Source: Deltaproteobacteria bacterium (lineage in GTDB: Bacteria > Desulfobacterota > DSM-4660 > Desulfatiglandales > HGW-15). Taken from it: DNA of 29,475 bases. The position numbers and the translations under genes are program-made. The notes beneath the pieces were generated by a model. The model worked only from the letters and a program-made list of their open reading frames with translations. It did no database searches and was not told where the DNA came from. Location of the stretch: NCBI GenBank assembly GCA_016932235.1, contig JAFGDF010000108.1, forward strand, positions 1 through 29,475. The letters run 5' to 3'. Of the stretch, positions 15,712 to 24,792 are shown piece by piece. Every line of letters begins with the position of its first letter. Within the stretch, counting starts at the first letter, position 1.

Positions 15712-16854
15712 TTAGTGCTGCAAGTTTAAATCACTATTATTCCGCCGAATCTTAACAGACCTGATATTTCTGCCGGTTTTCCGGTCAAAAAAATGGGCCC
15801 TCTTCATATCAAAGCAGAGATCGATTTTTTCTCCCTCTTTTACCTTTGTTCTGAGATCAAGTTTGACTCTGATCATCTGTTCACCGATCCTTACATTCAG
15901 CTCCTGATCAAATCCCAGAGGTTCCACAAGATCAACATGCGCATTCTCTATCCTTGCCAATGAATCAGGATCGGAGACGAATCTCTCATCCATGAAGAAA
16001 TCAGGCCTGATACCCAGCTTGATTTCATTTTCATTCATCATCGAAAACAGCTCTCTGGTATTATCCTCCTTATCAATGAGAATTTTTCCGCCCTCAAGCT
16101 CAACAAAATTATTATTGACCTTCACATCGAGAATGTTCATTGAAGGCGCGCCAATAAAGGTGGCAACAAATATGTTCACTGGCCAGAGATATATCTCCAT
16201 GGGGGTTCCCTGCTGTTCGATGCGACCGTCTCTCATCACGACAACCCTGTCACCCAGCGTCATGGCCTCAACCTGGTCATGTGTTACGTAGATACTCGTA
16301 GTCCTGTATTCCCTGTGAATACGTCTTATCTCCGATCGCATTCTGTGGCGAAGTTTAGCGTCAAGATTGCTCAACGGCTCATCAAACAGAAAGACATCCG
16401 CATCTCGGATAATAGCACGGCCCATAGCCACCCGCTGCCTTTCACCTCCGGACAACTTTGCAGGTTTTCTCTCAAGCAACTTATCCAGTTGCAGGATCTT
16501 GGAGACCTTTTCAAGTTTTGATTCCATTATGTCCTTTTTGACCCTGGCCCTTTTTAGGCCGAAAAGGATATTCTCCCTCACATTCTTATGGGGATAAAGG
16601 GCATAATTTTGAAACACCATGGCAATATTTCTATGTTGAGGTTCGACAAGATTCACCACCCTGTTGTTGATCATTATTTCACCTTCGGTAACATCCTCGA
16701 GACCGGCTATTAATCTTAGGGTAGTGCTCTTTCCGCATCCGGAGGGACCTACCAGGACCACAAATTCGCCCTCTTCAACATCCAGGTTAATATCATGGAG
16801 CACTTTACTGCTTCCGAATCTTTTCGAAATATTTTTAAGGCGGACACGCGCCAT
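15712..16854 (-). CDS. CUT1-type ABC importer ATPase (UgpC/MsmK/MalK-like)
   Basis: This is the 380-residue nucleotide-binding subunit of a sugar or polyol importer. It has Walker [10 protein letters not shown] (36-44), a Q-loop with FQNYALYPH, the ABC signature LSGGERQ (134-140), Walker B VFLFDEP (154-160) and an H-loop in [12 protein letters not shown]-terminal TOBE-type region follows (about 240-370), as expected for MalK/UgpC proteins that can take part in regulation. AAGGAA precedes the ATG at 16854, two bases after the upstream permease gene. It is the last gene of the four-gene importer operon. Substrate unknown. Confidence 0.93.
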   Translation of the reverse strand: MARVRLKNISKRFGSSKVLHDINLDVEEGEFVVLVGPSGCGKSTTLRLIAGLEDVTEGEIMINNRVVNLVEPQHRNIAMVFQNYALYPHKNVRENILFGLKRARVKKDIMESKLEKVSKILQLDKLLERKPAKLSGGERQRVAMGRAIIRDADVFLFDEPLSNLDAKLRHRMRSEIRRIHREYRTTSIYVTHDQVEAMTLGDRVVVMRDGRIEQQGTPMEIYLWPVNIFVATFIGAPSMNILDVKVNNNFVELEGGKILIDKEDNTRELFSMMNENEIKLGIRPDFFMDERFVSDPDSLARIENAHVDLVEPLGFDQELNVRIGEQMIRVKLDLRTKVKEGEKIDLCFDMKRAHFFDRKTGRNIRSVKIRRNNSDLNLQH

Positions 16855-16856
16855 GA

Positions 16857-17831
16857 TTATTCCTTGACCCCCCCTTCCACCAATCCCCCTGTAAGATTAC
16901 GCATAATCAACATAAAGCAGATGACAACAGGAATGATTGTCAGCATTGACGCGGCCATGATCCTGTCCCAGATCGCGTTTTTCGAATAAAATAGTGACCG
17001 GAGTCCCAGAGGCAGGGTGAAAAAATCGTGGTACTGTTTGAGGAATACTGATGCGAAAAGGTATTCATTCCAGGCTATTATAAAACAATACACAAAAACC
17101 GTTATTAACATGGGGATTGATAGAGGAAGAATAATGAGAAAAATCGCCTCTATCCTGGAACATCCGTCAGTCGCAGCCGCCTCCTCAAGCGAGTATGGTA
17201 TTGTCCTGAAATAATTTCCAAGCATATATAAGGAAACCGGAAGCGTCTGCATGATATATATAAGCAGGAGGCTGAATAAAGATCCCCATACAGACCCTGC
17301 CAGACCCGCCTTTACACTCATCTGATACAGCGGGACCATAAGAAGAACACCGCCGATCATATAGACGAACAGGATGCTTCTCTGGATGATTTCCCTTCCT
17401 TGAAACCTTAGGCGGCTGAAGGAATACGCTCCGAATATCGCAAGAAACAGAGATATGAATGCGGCGGTGCCTGAAAGCGCAAAACTGTTAAAAAAGTACC
17501 TAATAAACGGAAACACATCTCCGGTGGATTGATATTTTTCCAGTATCTTCTCCCTTTGCGACTCAGTAATATGCGGATTATCCAGAAGTCTATCGATACT
17601 TTCAGGAATATCTTCAGCGCGTCTTTCGGCCAGACCCAGCAGTTCTCTATAGGCGTCCAGATTTATCTTTGCAGGGATCAGAGACGGGTTTCCCCAGTCA
17701 AACTGATATTTAAGGGATGTGGAAAGGATCTGAAAAAAAGGGAAGAGAGAAAATAAGAGCACTGCGATCATCCCGATCAGAATCATTATCTTCCCTAAAG
17801 TACTTCTTTTACCAAGCATCACGGTCACCAT
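16857..17831 (-). CDS. ABC importer permease, MalG/UgpE-like
   Basis: This 324-residue membrane protein has about six transmembrane segments. The cytoplasmic EAA loop that docks the ATPase is [15 protein letters not shown], followed by ILPLSIP. Between TM1 and TM2 there is an unusually long charged stretch (about residues 67-106, with [10 protein letters not shown] and QREKILEKY) that typical MalG-type permeases lack; it would face the periplasm. The gene overlaps the upstream permease by seven bases. Confidence 0.9.
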   Translation of the reverse strand: MVTVMLGKRSTLGKIMILIGMIAVLLFSLFPFFQILSTSLKYQFDWGNPSLIPAKINLDAYRELLGLAERRAEDIPESIDRLLDNPHITESQREKILEKYQSTGDVFPFIRYFFNSFALSGTAAFISLFLAIFGAYSFSRLRFQGREIIQRSILFVYMIGGVLLMVPLYQMSVKAGLAGSVWGSLFSLLLIYIMQTLPVSLYMLGNYFRTIPYSLEEAAATDGCSRIEAIFLIILPLSIPMLITVFVYCFIIAWNEYLFASVFLKQYHDFFTLPLGLRSLFYSKNAIWDRIMAASMLTIIPVVICFMLIMRNLTGGLVEGGVKE

Positions 17832-18691
17832 TTCAAAACCTTCTTTACATAAAAAAAGACCAGGAGAGATAGCATGATAAACTGAAAGACCGATACTGAA
17901 GCAGCAAAACCCTGGTCTATGATCCCTGTAAACGCCGTATAGTATGTAAAGACCGGCAGAGTTTTTACGTTCGGAGCGAGTAAAAAAACATCCTCGAACT
18001 TATTTATATTCCAGATCAACCTCAGTATCACAAGAGTGCCCAGGACAAAATATATTTCCGGCAATGTAACATGGAAAAAACGTCCAACCGGGCCGCAACC
18101 GTCGATGGCGGCCGCTTCATATTGATCCCTGTTAATGGACTGGAGTTTTGATATGATTAACAGATAGGATATGGGAAAGTGCTTCCATATATCGAACAGG
18201 ACCACTATCAGTAGAGCCGTCTTTGGATTCCCGATAAGATTTTGCCTTGATCCTGTTATTCCAAGGATCTCCACTACGACATGATTGTATATGCCGTTTA
18301 CAGGATCGAAAATGAATTGCCATCCGAAGACAACCGCTATAACAGGCGCGAAATAGGGCAGAAGGATTATTGCCCTCACGGCATTTCTCAGGGGAAACCT
18401 CAAATTCATGAGAAGTGCCACAAAAAGGCCTACCAGCGTTGAACCGGCAACTGATCCGGCAAGATAAATTATTGTCGTGATCACGGAGCTGTAAAACGCC
18501 CCATCCTTTATCAGCCTTTCATAATTCTCAAGACCGATAAATATCTTTTCTCCCGTAAGCCTCACATCGAAAAAGCTGAGATAGAAGTTATAGACCACGG
18601 GGTATATTATCAGAAGACCAATCACGCCCAGGCTGGGGGCTATAAGCTTCCACCCCAGACGCGATTCTCTCTTCGCAATCGTGACGGTCAT
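17825..18691 (-). CDS. ABC importer permease, MalF/UgpA-like
   Basis: This 288-residue permease has six predicted membrane segments. Its EAA loop is YEAAAIDGCGPVGRFFHV, followed by TLPEI. It pairs with the next permease to form the channel. Its ATG at 18691 directly abuts the stop of the solute-binding protein gene (18692-18694), so the two are translationally coupled. Substrate unknown. Confidence 0.91.
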   Translation of the reverse strand: MTVTIAKRESRLGWKLIAPSLGVIGLLIIYPVVYNFYLSFFDVRLTGEKIFIGLENYERLIKDGAFYSSVITTIIYLAGSVAGSTLVGLFVALLMNLRFPLRNAVRAIILLPYFAPVIAVVFGWQFIFDPVNGIYNHVVVEILGITGSRQNLIGNPKTALLIVVLFDIWKHFPISYLLIISKLQSINRDQYEAAAIDGCGPVGRFFHVTLPEIYFVLGTLVILRLIWNINKFEDVFLLAPNVKTLPVFTYYTAFTGIIDQGFAASVSVFQFIMLSLLVFFYVKKVLKW

Positions 18692-20047
18692 CTACTCATT
18701 AATAACCTCTGACATCTGTTTTTCGGCCCATTTGATGGCATCCTCCTCTTTCATCCCCTCAATGGTAACGGCATATATCATTCTGGGGATAATCTGCTTC
18801 GCGAAGATCTTTCCGGATGCGGGAAAAGATTTTCCTCCGACAATCGTGAATGATCCGATGCTGTCAAGCCCTGAGATAATCTCCTCAATCTTTTCCCTGC
18901 CATATCGTTTAAAAATCCCCATTGGATCATTAAGATATTCGGGCATTTGAGCAATATCTCTCAGCATGGGATTCATTCCGCCCGGTGACATGTGCAGGAA
19001 AGTTATATAGCTTGATGGCTCAAACAGAAACTGAACCAGTCTCCCGGCCGCCCTGTTCTTTTCTTCCGATTTTTGATCAATGAGACCAAGTGCCACAATC
19101 GAGCCGTAGCTGCTTTTGCGCTTCTTCATTATAGTCGTAACCACCCTGGTATTATCGACGAGCTGCGGATCAAAACTGCTGCCCTCAAGTTGTGGAAAAT
19201 TCTCATTTGTAAGTGACCCGGCGGCGGCTTCGGCGAGCGCGAGATCATCCATAATATATGTGGAGTAAAAAAACATGGCCATCTTTCCCTGCAGGTAATA
19301 ATCCCGTGCACGCCATGTCTGAGGGCCTGGCGGGTTATATTTTGCCAGTTCCGCATAGTACCTGAGAACCTCCAGCATTTCCTTGGAATTGAATATCAGA
19401 TCTCCTTCAGCGTTGAATTCAGCGGCTTCATTGGAAAGGGCGAAATGGGTAAAACACTGTTCCGCATAGTTCTCAGCCTTTGTGCCGACAAGGATCCCGT
19501 ACTTATTTTTTTCAGGCTCATAAAACTTCTTTGCCGCTTTAAGAATATTCCCCCATGTATCTGGAGGATCAAGTCCAGCGTCTTTAAACCAATCAGCCCG
19601 GTACCATATTCCCTGCACCCATCCGTGATAGGGGAGCCCGTAGTATTTATCAGGAAATGGAGTCTCAAGCATCTTCAAAGCCCCCTGAAAGAACCTGCTC
19701 TTTCCAATGCTGTTCACAAGAGCGGTTGAGCTTATAGTATCCATAATTCCTTCCTCTCCAAAAGCCATCATCAGCTCGGAGCTCCCTTCGACCAACCCCG
19801 GGAGTTTTCCTGCTGCGGAAGCGGCCGCCATCTGAGCAGGCATGTCATTCTCTTCCACAGGCACAAGATTCACTGTAATGTCAGGATTTAATGCCTGAAA
19901 GGTGTCCATTAAAAGCTGGATCGTCTTCATCCGGTCAGACTGGGTCTCTGCGGTCCAGAATTCAACAACGGTCGAACAGTATCCCAATTTGACGCCAATC
20001 ACGATAAAGGTTGTTATCATGACAGCAAAAAATAAATATCTTTTCAT
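18692..20047 (-). CDS. ABC importer extracellular solute-binding protein (family 1)
   Basis: This 451-residue periplasmic binding protein has an N-terminal signal segment (about 1-24, hydrophobic core FFAVMITTFIVIGV). The mature start VVEFWTAETQSDRMKTI and TFQALNPDITVNLVPVE fits the cluster of sugar-binding proteins. The Cys near residue 24 lacks a clean lipobox, so whether it is lipidated is unclear. It is the first gene of the importer operon. AAGGAGAAAG precedes the ATG at 20047, and a pair of 19-bp direct repeats lies in the upstream region. The ligand is not identifiable; a carbohydrate or polyol is likely from the family. Confidence 0.92.
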   Translation of the reverse strand: MKRYLFFAVMITTFIVIGVKLGYCSTVVEFWTAETQSDRMKTIQLLMDTFQALNPDITVNLVPVEENDMPAQMAAASAAGKLPGLVEGSSELMMAFGEEGIMDTISSTALVNSIGKSRFFQGALKMLETPFPDKYYGLPYHGWVQGIWYRADWFKDAGLDPPDTWGNILKAAKKFYEPEKNKYGILVGTKAENYAEQCFTHFALSNEAAEFNAEGDLIFNSKEMLEVLRYYAELAKYNPPGPQTWRARDYYLQGKMAMFFYSTYIMDDLALAEAAAGSLTNENFPQLEGSSFDPQLVDNTRVVTTIMKKRKSSYGSIVALGLIDQKSEEKNRAAGRLVQFLFEPSSYITFLHMSPGGMNPMLRDIAQMPEYLNDPMGIFKRYGREKIEEIISGLDSIGSFTIVGGKSFPASGKIFAKQIIPRMIYAVTIEGMKEEDAIKWAEKQMSEVINE

Positions 20048-20093
20048 GACTTTCTCCTTTCTTTATGACGGTTAAGATATTTAATAACAGGAT

Positions 20094-20150
20094 GCGCCGG
20101 AAAGAGATCAGGCTCTTTTCTTTATTAACGCGCGCCGGATTCGGATCAGG
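20094..20150. repeat. Two 19-bp direct repeats upstream of the ABC importer
   Basis: GCGCCGGA-N4-GATCAGG occurs at 20094-20112 and again at 20132-20150, 38 bp apart. The copies lie 47-103 bases upstream of the solute-binding protein start, the usual position of a regulator's operator. No adjacent regulator gene is present. Confidence 0.5.
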
Positions 20151-20203
20151 AATTTTTCATTCCTGTTTTACATCAGTCAGAGGGTCATCATCAGGAAAGA
20201 TCC

Positions 20204-20232
20204 TTGGAAGAACATCTTATATATGATATAGT
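20204..20232 (+). promoter_or_regulatory. Candidate sigma-70 promoter for the CoA-transferase side
   Basis: TTGGAA (20204-20209) and TATAGT (20227-20232) are 17 bp apart, in an AT-rich tract. Transcription from about 20239 would read through the structured segment and into the first CoA-transferase gene. Confidence 0.4.
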
Positions 20233-20270
20233 TATAATTATATTAAAAATTTTTTTAATCGTCAAGATCG

Positions 20271-20520
20271 GCTGTTGCACGGAATCCACCATCAAATCTC
20301 AGACAGAATACTCATTGTGCCGGATTTTGGCAGAACCCTGGCCAACAGCTGGGTGCTGGATACCAGGCGCCAAGGAGCGACGACCGAGGAGTATAAGTAA
20401 TACGCCGCAAGTCTGTCTAGAGCCTCCAGGTCGAACGATAGCGTGTCTATAATGATGCCTTAAGCCGGTTGTCGGAATCGGGTATGAGTTAAGCTTACCA
20501 GGAACGGGTTCGACCGGGGA
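20271..20520 (+). ncRNA. GC-rich structured segment, possible leader RNA or intron remnant
   Basis: This stretch has no convincing gene, but has several stems that can form together: CCTGG/CCAGG with an inner CAGC/GCTG (about 20336-20366), GGTA/TACC (about 20481-20499), and a long-range perfect 8-bp pair GGTCGAAC (20429-20436) with GTTCGACC (20508-20515). It ends ten bases before the CoA-transferase ATG. I cannot assign an RNA family. A remnant of group II intron domain I is one option suggested by its general look, but no reverse transcriptase is present. Which strand is transcribed is inferred from the downstream gene. Confidence 0.35.
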
Positions 20521-20530
20521 AAAAGCTATT

Positions 20531-21790
20531 ATGACTGAAAAAAAGATGGAACTACTTTCTCACTACAGGGTTCTTGATTTAACCGACGAAAAGGGCTACC
20601 TGTGCGGAAAAATCCTCGGGGATCTCGGGGCTGACGTGATCAAGATTGAAATCCCCGGTGGTGATCCTTCCCGCAATATCGGTCCCTTCTATCATGACAT
20701 TCCGGATTCAGAGAAGAGTCTGTCCTGGTTTGCGTTCAATTCTAACAAACGCGGCATAACGCTTGATATCGAAAAATCTGACGGCCGGACAATCTTCCTT
20801 AGACTGGTGGAAAAAGCCGACCTGGTAATAGAGTCCTTCCCGCCCGGGTACATGGATAATATCGGACTGGGATATTCAACCCTCAGTGAGATAAAACCTG
20901 ATATCATAATGACCTCAATAACGCCTTTTGGTCAGGCCGGCCCCTATGCCGATTTCAAGGCGTCGGATATTGTCTTAATGGCGATGAGCGGGGTGATGTA
21001 TTTATGGGGTGACCCTGACCGGGCTCCCGTACGTCTGAGTGTTGACCAGGCATATTACCATGCTTCAGCCGACGCTGCCACGGGTTCTCTCATAGCCTTG
21101 TATCACAGGGAGGTCTCCGGTGAGGGCCAGCACATTGACGTATCCACGCAGGAAAGCGTAAAAGTCGCCACAATAGAATCCGCCCCTCTCTACGACATGA
21201 TCGGATTAATCAGAAAAAGAACCGGCTCTGTCTCGGTTTCCATCAGCAAGGAAGATATTATTACCCGACATACGTGGCCTTGTAAGGACGGTTACATAAC
21301 GTTTGAAGTGCTCGGAGGGAAAATAGGTGCGAGCTTTAATCGAGCTATTGTAAATTGGGCGTCTGATGAAGGGATGGTTGATGAAAAGCTTGTAAAAATG
21401 GACTGGGAGGAGTTTGATTATCTTGCCGCCACACAGGAAGAACACAACCATATTAGTGAATTTATCGGCACGTTTTTTCTGACCCACACAAAGGAGGAGC
21501 TTTTTCGGGGAGCAGTAGAAAGGCGAATCATATTATTTCCCGTTACCGACACCAGGGATATCGCCGAAGATGAACAACTCAAGGCCAGAAACTATTGGGA
21601 ATCGGTCGATCATCCCGAATTGAACACATCAATCCCTTATTTCGGAAGGTTTGTGAAAATCCCCGGATCTTCGCGGGCCATCCGGCTGCGCTCACCGCTT
21701 GTTGGAGAACATAACAGGGAGATCTACGGGAAAGAATTGCTTCTGTCGGATGAAGAACTCATTGCCCTGAAACAGGCCAGGGTCATATGA
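20531..21790 (+). CDS. CaiB/BaiF-family CoA-transferase (first of a pair)
   Basis: This 419-residue family III CoA-transferase moves CoA between carboxylic acids. Typical features are the N-terminal RVLDLT and ILGDLGADVIKIE, the SNKRGITLD segment, PDIIMTSITPFGQAGPY, and GEGQHIDVS. When the GxGQ motif is aligned with the downstream paralogue, the position of the catalytic Asp (Asp174 there) falls on Tyr175, with an Asp three residues earlier (Asp172). It may therefore be a catalytically weak subunit of a heteromer, as in two-gene transferases such as BbsEF (inference). The ribosome site is weak. Confidence 0.9.
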   Translation: MTEKKMELLSHYRVLDLTDEKGYLCGKILGDLGADVIKIEIPGGDPSRNIGPFYHDIPDSEKSLSWFAFNSNKRGITLDIEKSDGRTIFLRLVEKADLVIESFPPGYMDNIGLGYSTLSEIKPDIIMTSITPFGQAGPYADFKASDIVLMAMSGVMYLWGDPDRAPVRLSVDQAYYHASADAATGSLIALYHREVSGEGQHIDVSTQESVKVATIESAPLYDMIGLIRKRTGSVSVSISKEDIITRHTWPCKDGYITFEVLGGKIGASFNRAIVNWASDEGMVDEKLVKMDWEEFDYLAATQEEHNHISEFIGTFFLTHTKEELFRGAVERRIILFPVTDTRDIAEDEQLKARNYWESVDHPELNTSIPYFGRFVKIPGSSRAIRLRSPLVGEHNREIYGKELLLSDEELIALKQARVI

Positions 21791-22113
21791 AGGCAGTCAT
21801 AAACCTCGTTCCCCTGGCATTGCATGGTCGTACAGATGCTATTGAGAATACTCATAGGAAATTTCGTGAAACTGTCTCTCCCTGCAGCAAGCTACGGGGA
21901 ACGCTATCTCCGCATTTTGAGTATATTCCGCGATCAAGCATTTGGAGGGACGCGTTTTATCGCGTCCGCTTTTATCGGCCACGCCGGAGCGTGGCCCTCC
22001 ATATGTTCTTATCCGGAATCCCAAGGGTGCCAGGATTACCTGCAACCCCATCGGTTTTACGGAATGGGGATTAAAATCAAAAGTGCGGAATTATCAAATT
22101 GTGAGGTGAAAAT
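21791..22113. other. 323-bp gap between the two CoA-transferases, filled by repeat-like sequence
   Basis: I see no gene here. It contains an imperfect palindrome at 21880-21899 (CCCTGCAGC against GCTACGGGG), a double hairpin at 21943-22001, and a normal ribosome site (GAGGTGAAAAT) just before 22114. Such insertions between co-directional genes resemble dispersed non-coding repeats. Confidence 0.6.
21943..22001. repeat. REP-like double-hairpin element
   Basis: Two perfect 7-bp hairpins, GGACGCG/CGCGTCC (21948-21967) and GGCCACG/CGTGGCC (21977-21996), are framed by TGGAG (21943-21947) and CTCCA (21997-22001), giving a three-way-junction shape. An 8-base direct repeat TTTTATCG occurs at 21955 and 21970. 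The layout resembles REP/BIME palindromes, and I would expect other genomic copies. Confidence 0.65.
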
Positions 22114-23328
22114 ATGCCTGAAAAAGCATTGAATGGAGTCAAGATCGCCGACTTTTCCTGGGTTGCAGCAGGGCCGTGCATATCCACGTTTCTTGCAGCC
22201 TATGGCGCGACAGTCATAAAAATTGAAAGCACCAAAGTAGCGGATATGGGGAGAACGATCCCCCCGTTTAAGGATAAAAAACCCGGCCTGAACCGGAGCG
22301 GCGCTTACGCCCTCTTTAACTCCAATAAATACGGTGTAACACTCAACATGAAAAGCCAGGAGGGCCTGGAGCTGGCAAAAAAAATCATATCCTGGTCCGA
22401 TATGGTAATAGAAAATTTCACCCCCAAAGTCATGAAAAGCTGGGGTCTTTCATATGAGGAGATTATCAAGTTTAAGCCCGACATCATTATGTTAAGTTCC
22501 AGCATGGTCGGCCAGGACGGCCCAAGGGCGAATCAACCTGGTTTCGGCGGACAGCTTACCGGCATGTGCGGCTTTACCCAGTTATGCGGATGGGAAGATC
22601 GTGTTCCTGTGCGGCCCGCAAGCGCTTACACCGATATCATCGGCCCCAAGTTCGGCGCGGCGGCATTAATGGCGAGCCTGATAAGTCGATTGAAAACAGG
22701 AAAAGGGCAATATTTTGACTTGTCGCAATTTGAGGCGTGCCTCTACTTCATAGCCCCCGCTGTCATGGATTATACGGCAAACCATCGGATTGCCGAAAGA
22801 CGTGACAACATGCACCCGGTTAATGTTCCTCATGGGGCGTATCAATGCAGGGGAGACGATAAATGGTGCGTAATCTCCGTTTCAAACGATTACGAGTGGC
22901 GTCAACTATGCCAGGCGATGGAAAAACCAATGCTGGTCAGTGATCCCAGATTCCTTGACAGGTTATCCAGGAAGAAAAACGAAAAAGACTTAAATAAGAT
23001 TATCACAGAATGGACAAAATCCATGACCGCAAATGAAGTAATGATTATGCTTCAGAACTCCGGGGTTCCCGCGGGCATGGTCAAGGACATGCAAGAACTT
23101 CGCGCGGACCCGCAACTTAATTATCGGGGACATTTCCAGAAGACAGACCATCCCGAAATGGGTGAATATACAACATACCTGCCAGCGTTCAGGCTTTCGA
23201 AGACTCCGCCGGTCGTTTCAATGCCCGCTCCATGCCTTGGTGAACATAATCACTATGTTTGTACCGAGATCCTCGGAGTCAGCGATGAGGATTTTCTGGC
23301 CCTCGATTCCAGGGGCGTATTCAAATGA
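22114..23328 (+). CDS. CaiB/BaiF-family CoA-transferase (second of a pair)
   Basis: This 404-residue paralogue of the gene before it has the family start GVKIADFSWVAAGP, AAYGATVIKIE, FNSNKYGVTLN, the PDIIMLSSSMVGQDGP stretch and GKGQYFDLS. Asp174 in AYTDIIG is placed 22 residues before the GxGQ motif, as expected for the catalytic Asp that forms the aspartyl-CoA intermediate. GAGGTG precedes the ATG. It ends in a region with a strong hairpin. Substrate unknown; aromatic or fatty acid degradation is typical for such pairs in anaerobes. Confidence 0.92.
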   Translation: MPEKALNGVKIADFSWVAAGPCISTFLAAYGATVIKIESTKVADMGRTIPPFKDKKPGLNRSGAYALFNSNKYGVTLNMKSQEGLELAKKIISWSDMVIENFTPKVMKSWGLSYEEIIKFKPDIIMLSSSMVGQDGPRANQPGFGGQLTGMCGFTQLCGWEDRVPVRPASAYTDIIGPKFGAAALMASLISRLKTGKGQYFDLSQFEACLYFIAPAVMDYTANHRIAERRDNMHPVNVPHGAYQCRGDDKWCVISVSNDYEWRQLCQAMEKPMLVSDPRFLDRLSRKKNEKDLNKIITEWTKSMTANEVMIMLQNSGVPAGMVKDMQELRADPQLNYRGHFQKTDHPEMGEYTTYLPAFRLSKTPPVVSMPAPCLGEHNHYVCTEILGVSDEDFLALDSRGVFK

Positions 23329-23341
23329 GAAAATTTTATTA

Positions 23342-23372
23342 GCAGAATGTCGGGTAAAGACCGACATTCTGC
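23342..23372. terminator. Strong hairpin between convergent genes, likely bidirectional terminator
   Basis: A perfect 12-bp stem, GCAGAATGTCGG with CCGACATTCTGC, encloses a 7-base loop. It sits between the stop of the second CoA-transferase (23328) and the stop of the transporter gene on the other strand (23378). T-tracts are weak: TAATAAAATTTT follows on the minus strand. Confidence 0.7.
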
Positions 23373-23377
23373 CAGCT

Positions 23378-24604
23378 TCACTTCATTATAAGATTTATTA
23401 CGGCTACGCCTGAAAAAAGGACCAGGATCGTTGAGACTGCCCCGAATCTGCAATATTCAAAAAACCCGAGTGAATATGCATCTCTGGCCCTTTCCGCTAC
23501 GATAATGTTGGCGACCGATCCGATCAGGGTAAAATTACCCGCCACCGTGGTAATAAAAGCTAGAAGCACCCAGCCGAGCGGGGCCGAACCCAGTCCTTCG
23601 AGATATGGCCCGGTCATAAGTACCATCGGGACATTTGAAATAAGGTTTGATCCAAGAGTCATGATTGTGGAAAAAATAATCAGACCCGAGGGTCTGGACA
23701 GTGAGATATGGGAGGAACTCAGATTCCAGATTCTTTCGATAATGCCTGATTTGGCAAGTCCTGCAACGACGATAAAAAGGCAGCAGAAAAAGAGGAGAAG
23801 GGCCCAATCGATTCTGGAAAAAACATCCCGTGGATCTTTACCTCCGATCAATATCAGTGCCACCACACCGGCAAGGGCGGTAAATCCGAGGTGAAATCCT
23901 GCAAAGAATCCGAAGATGACGGACACCGTTACTATTATAACTGTTGTGAGACGCCCTTTATCATATTCAATAGATACCGCTTGAAGCTTCAGCCTGCCCG
24001 CTGGCAGTTTTCGGTTATAAAAAAGCGATAAAAGGCACATATTGATAAGCAATCCGGCTGCCGACGCGGGCCCGGCAATAAAAAGGAACTCGGTAAACGA
24101 GAACCCGCTTAAACTGCCTATGATCATGTTCTGGGGATTTCCCACGAGAGTGGCCGCGCTTCCAATGTTTGCGGAAGTAGCCAGCGCCATGAGATATGGG
24201 CCCAGAGGCAAGCCGGAATTTACACAGGCCGAAATAATGACAGGCGTCAGGAATAAGCAGACCGTATCGTTCACCATCAATGCAGACAAAAAACCTGAAA
24301 CGAGAGACACCGCCATGAGAAGTCGGCGCGGCGTGCCCGAGAAATAAATAACCCGGCAGGCCAGCATCTGAAAGAAACCCGCTGATTCCATGTAAACGGT
24401 GAGCACCATTGTCCCAAAAAGCAGCACTATTGTGTCATAATCGATCGAGGCATAACTTTCCACCGGGGTCAGGGCCCCTATGGCCACCATAAGAAAAGCG
24501 CCAACGAGAGCCCCGGCCGGTCTTCCTATAGGTAAAAGAGAAAGCCTCCTGGATGAGATTAGGAGGTATGTTAAAATAAATACGATATATATCAAAATAT
24601 CCAT
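23378..24604 (-). CDS. ArsB/NhaD-SLC13-type anion or ion transporter
   Basis: This 408-residue inner-membrane protein has about ten or eleven hydrophobic segments. The motif SANIGSAATLVGNPQN and the earlier SALMVNDTVCLFLTP are diagnostic of the ArsB/NhaD superfamily in its YbiR-like branch. The related motif SNLISNVPMVLM is in the second half. Members move dicarboxylates, sulfate, arsenite or sodium; the substrate cannot be told here. It is divergent from the phosphate cotransporter gene, with 188 bp between starts. AAGGA lies upstream of the ATG at 24604. Confidence 0.87.
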   Translation of the reverse strand: MDILIYIVFILTYLLISSRRLSLLPIGRPAGALVGAFLMVAIGALTPVESYASIDYDTIVLLFGTMVLTVYMESAGFFQMLACRVIYFSGTPRRLLMAVSLVSGFLSALMVNDTVCLFLTPVIISACVNSGLPLGPYLMALATSANIGSAATLVGNPQNMIIGSLSGFSFTEFLFIAGPASAAGLLINMCLLSLFYNRKLPAGRLKLQAVSIEYDKGRLTTVIIVTVSVIFGFFAGFHLGFTALAGVVALILIGGKDPRDVFSRIDWALLLFFCCLFIVVAGLAKSGIIERIWNLSSSHISLSRPSGLIIFSTIMTLGSNLISNVPMVLMTGPYLEGLGSAPLGWVLLAFITTVAGNFTLIGSVANIIVAERARDAYSLGFFEYCRFGAVSTILVLFSGVAVINLIMK

Positions 24605-24792
24605 TCAAATTATTCCTTACATTCTTCTAAAATTTGATGGTATCTTAACTCAAACAGGCTAGGCAGATTACCACCCGAAATCAATAATGTCTTTAAAAAA
24701 TATATGATTGCCTCTCTTTTCTTCCTCCTATATATTGGAGAGAAAGATAAAAATCCCGGATAGTTATATATTATTTTTTCGAGGAACAGCCT

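Noticed and set aside
20204..20452. 82-codon plus-strand frame in the intergenic region
   Set aside because: It runs from AT-rich promoter sequence into the structured segment, with no ribosome site and no recognisable protein.
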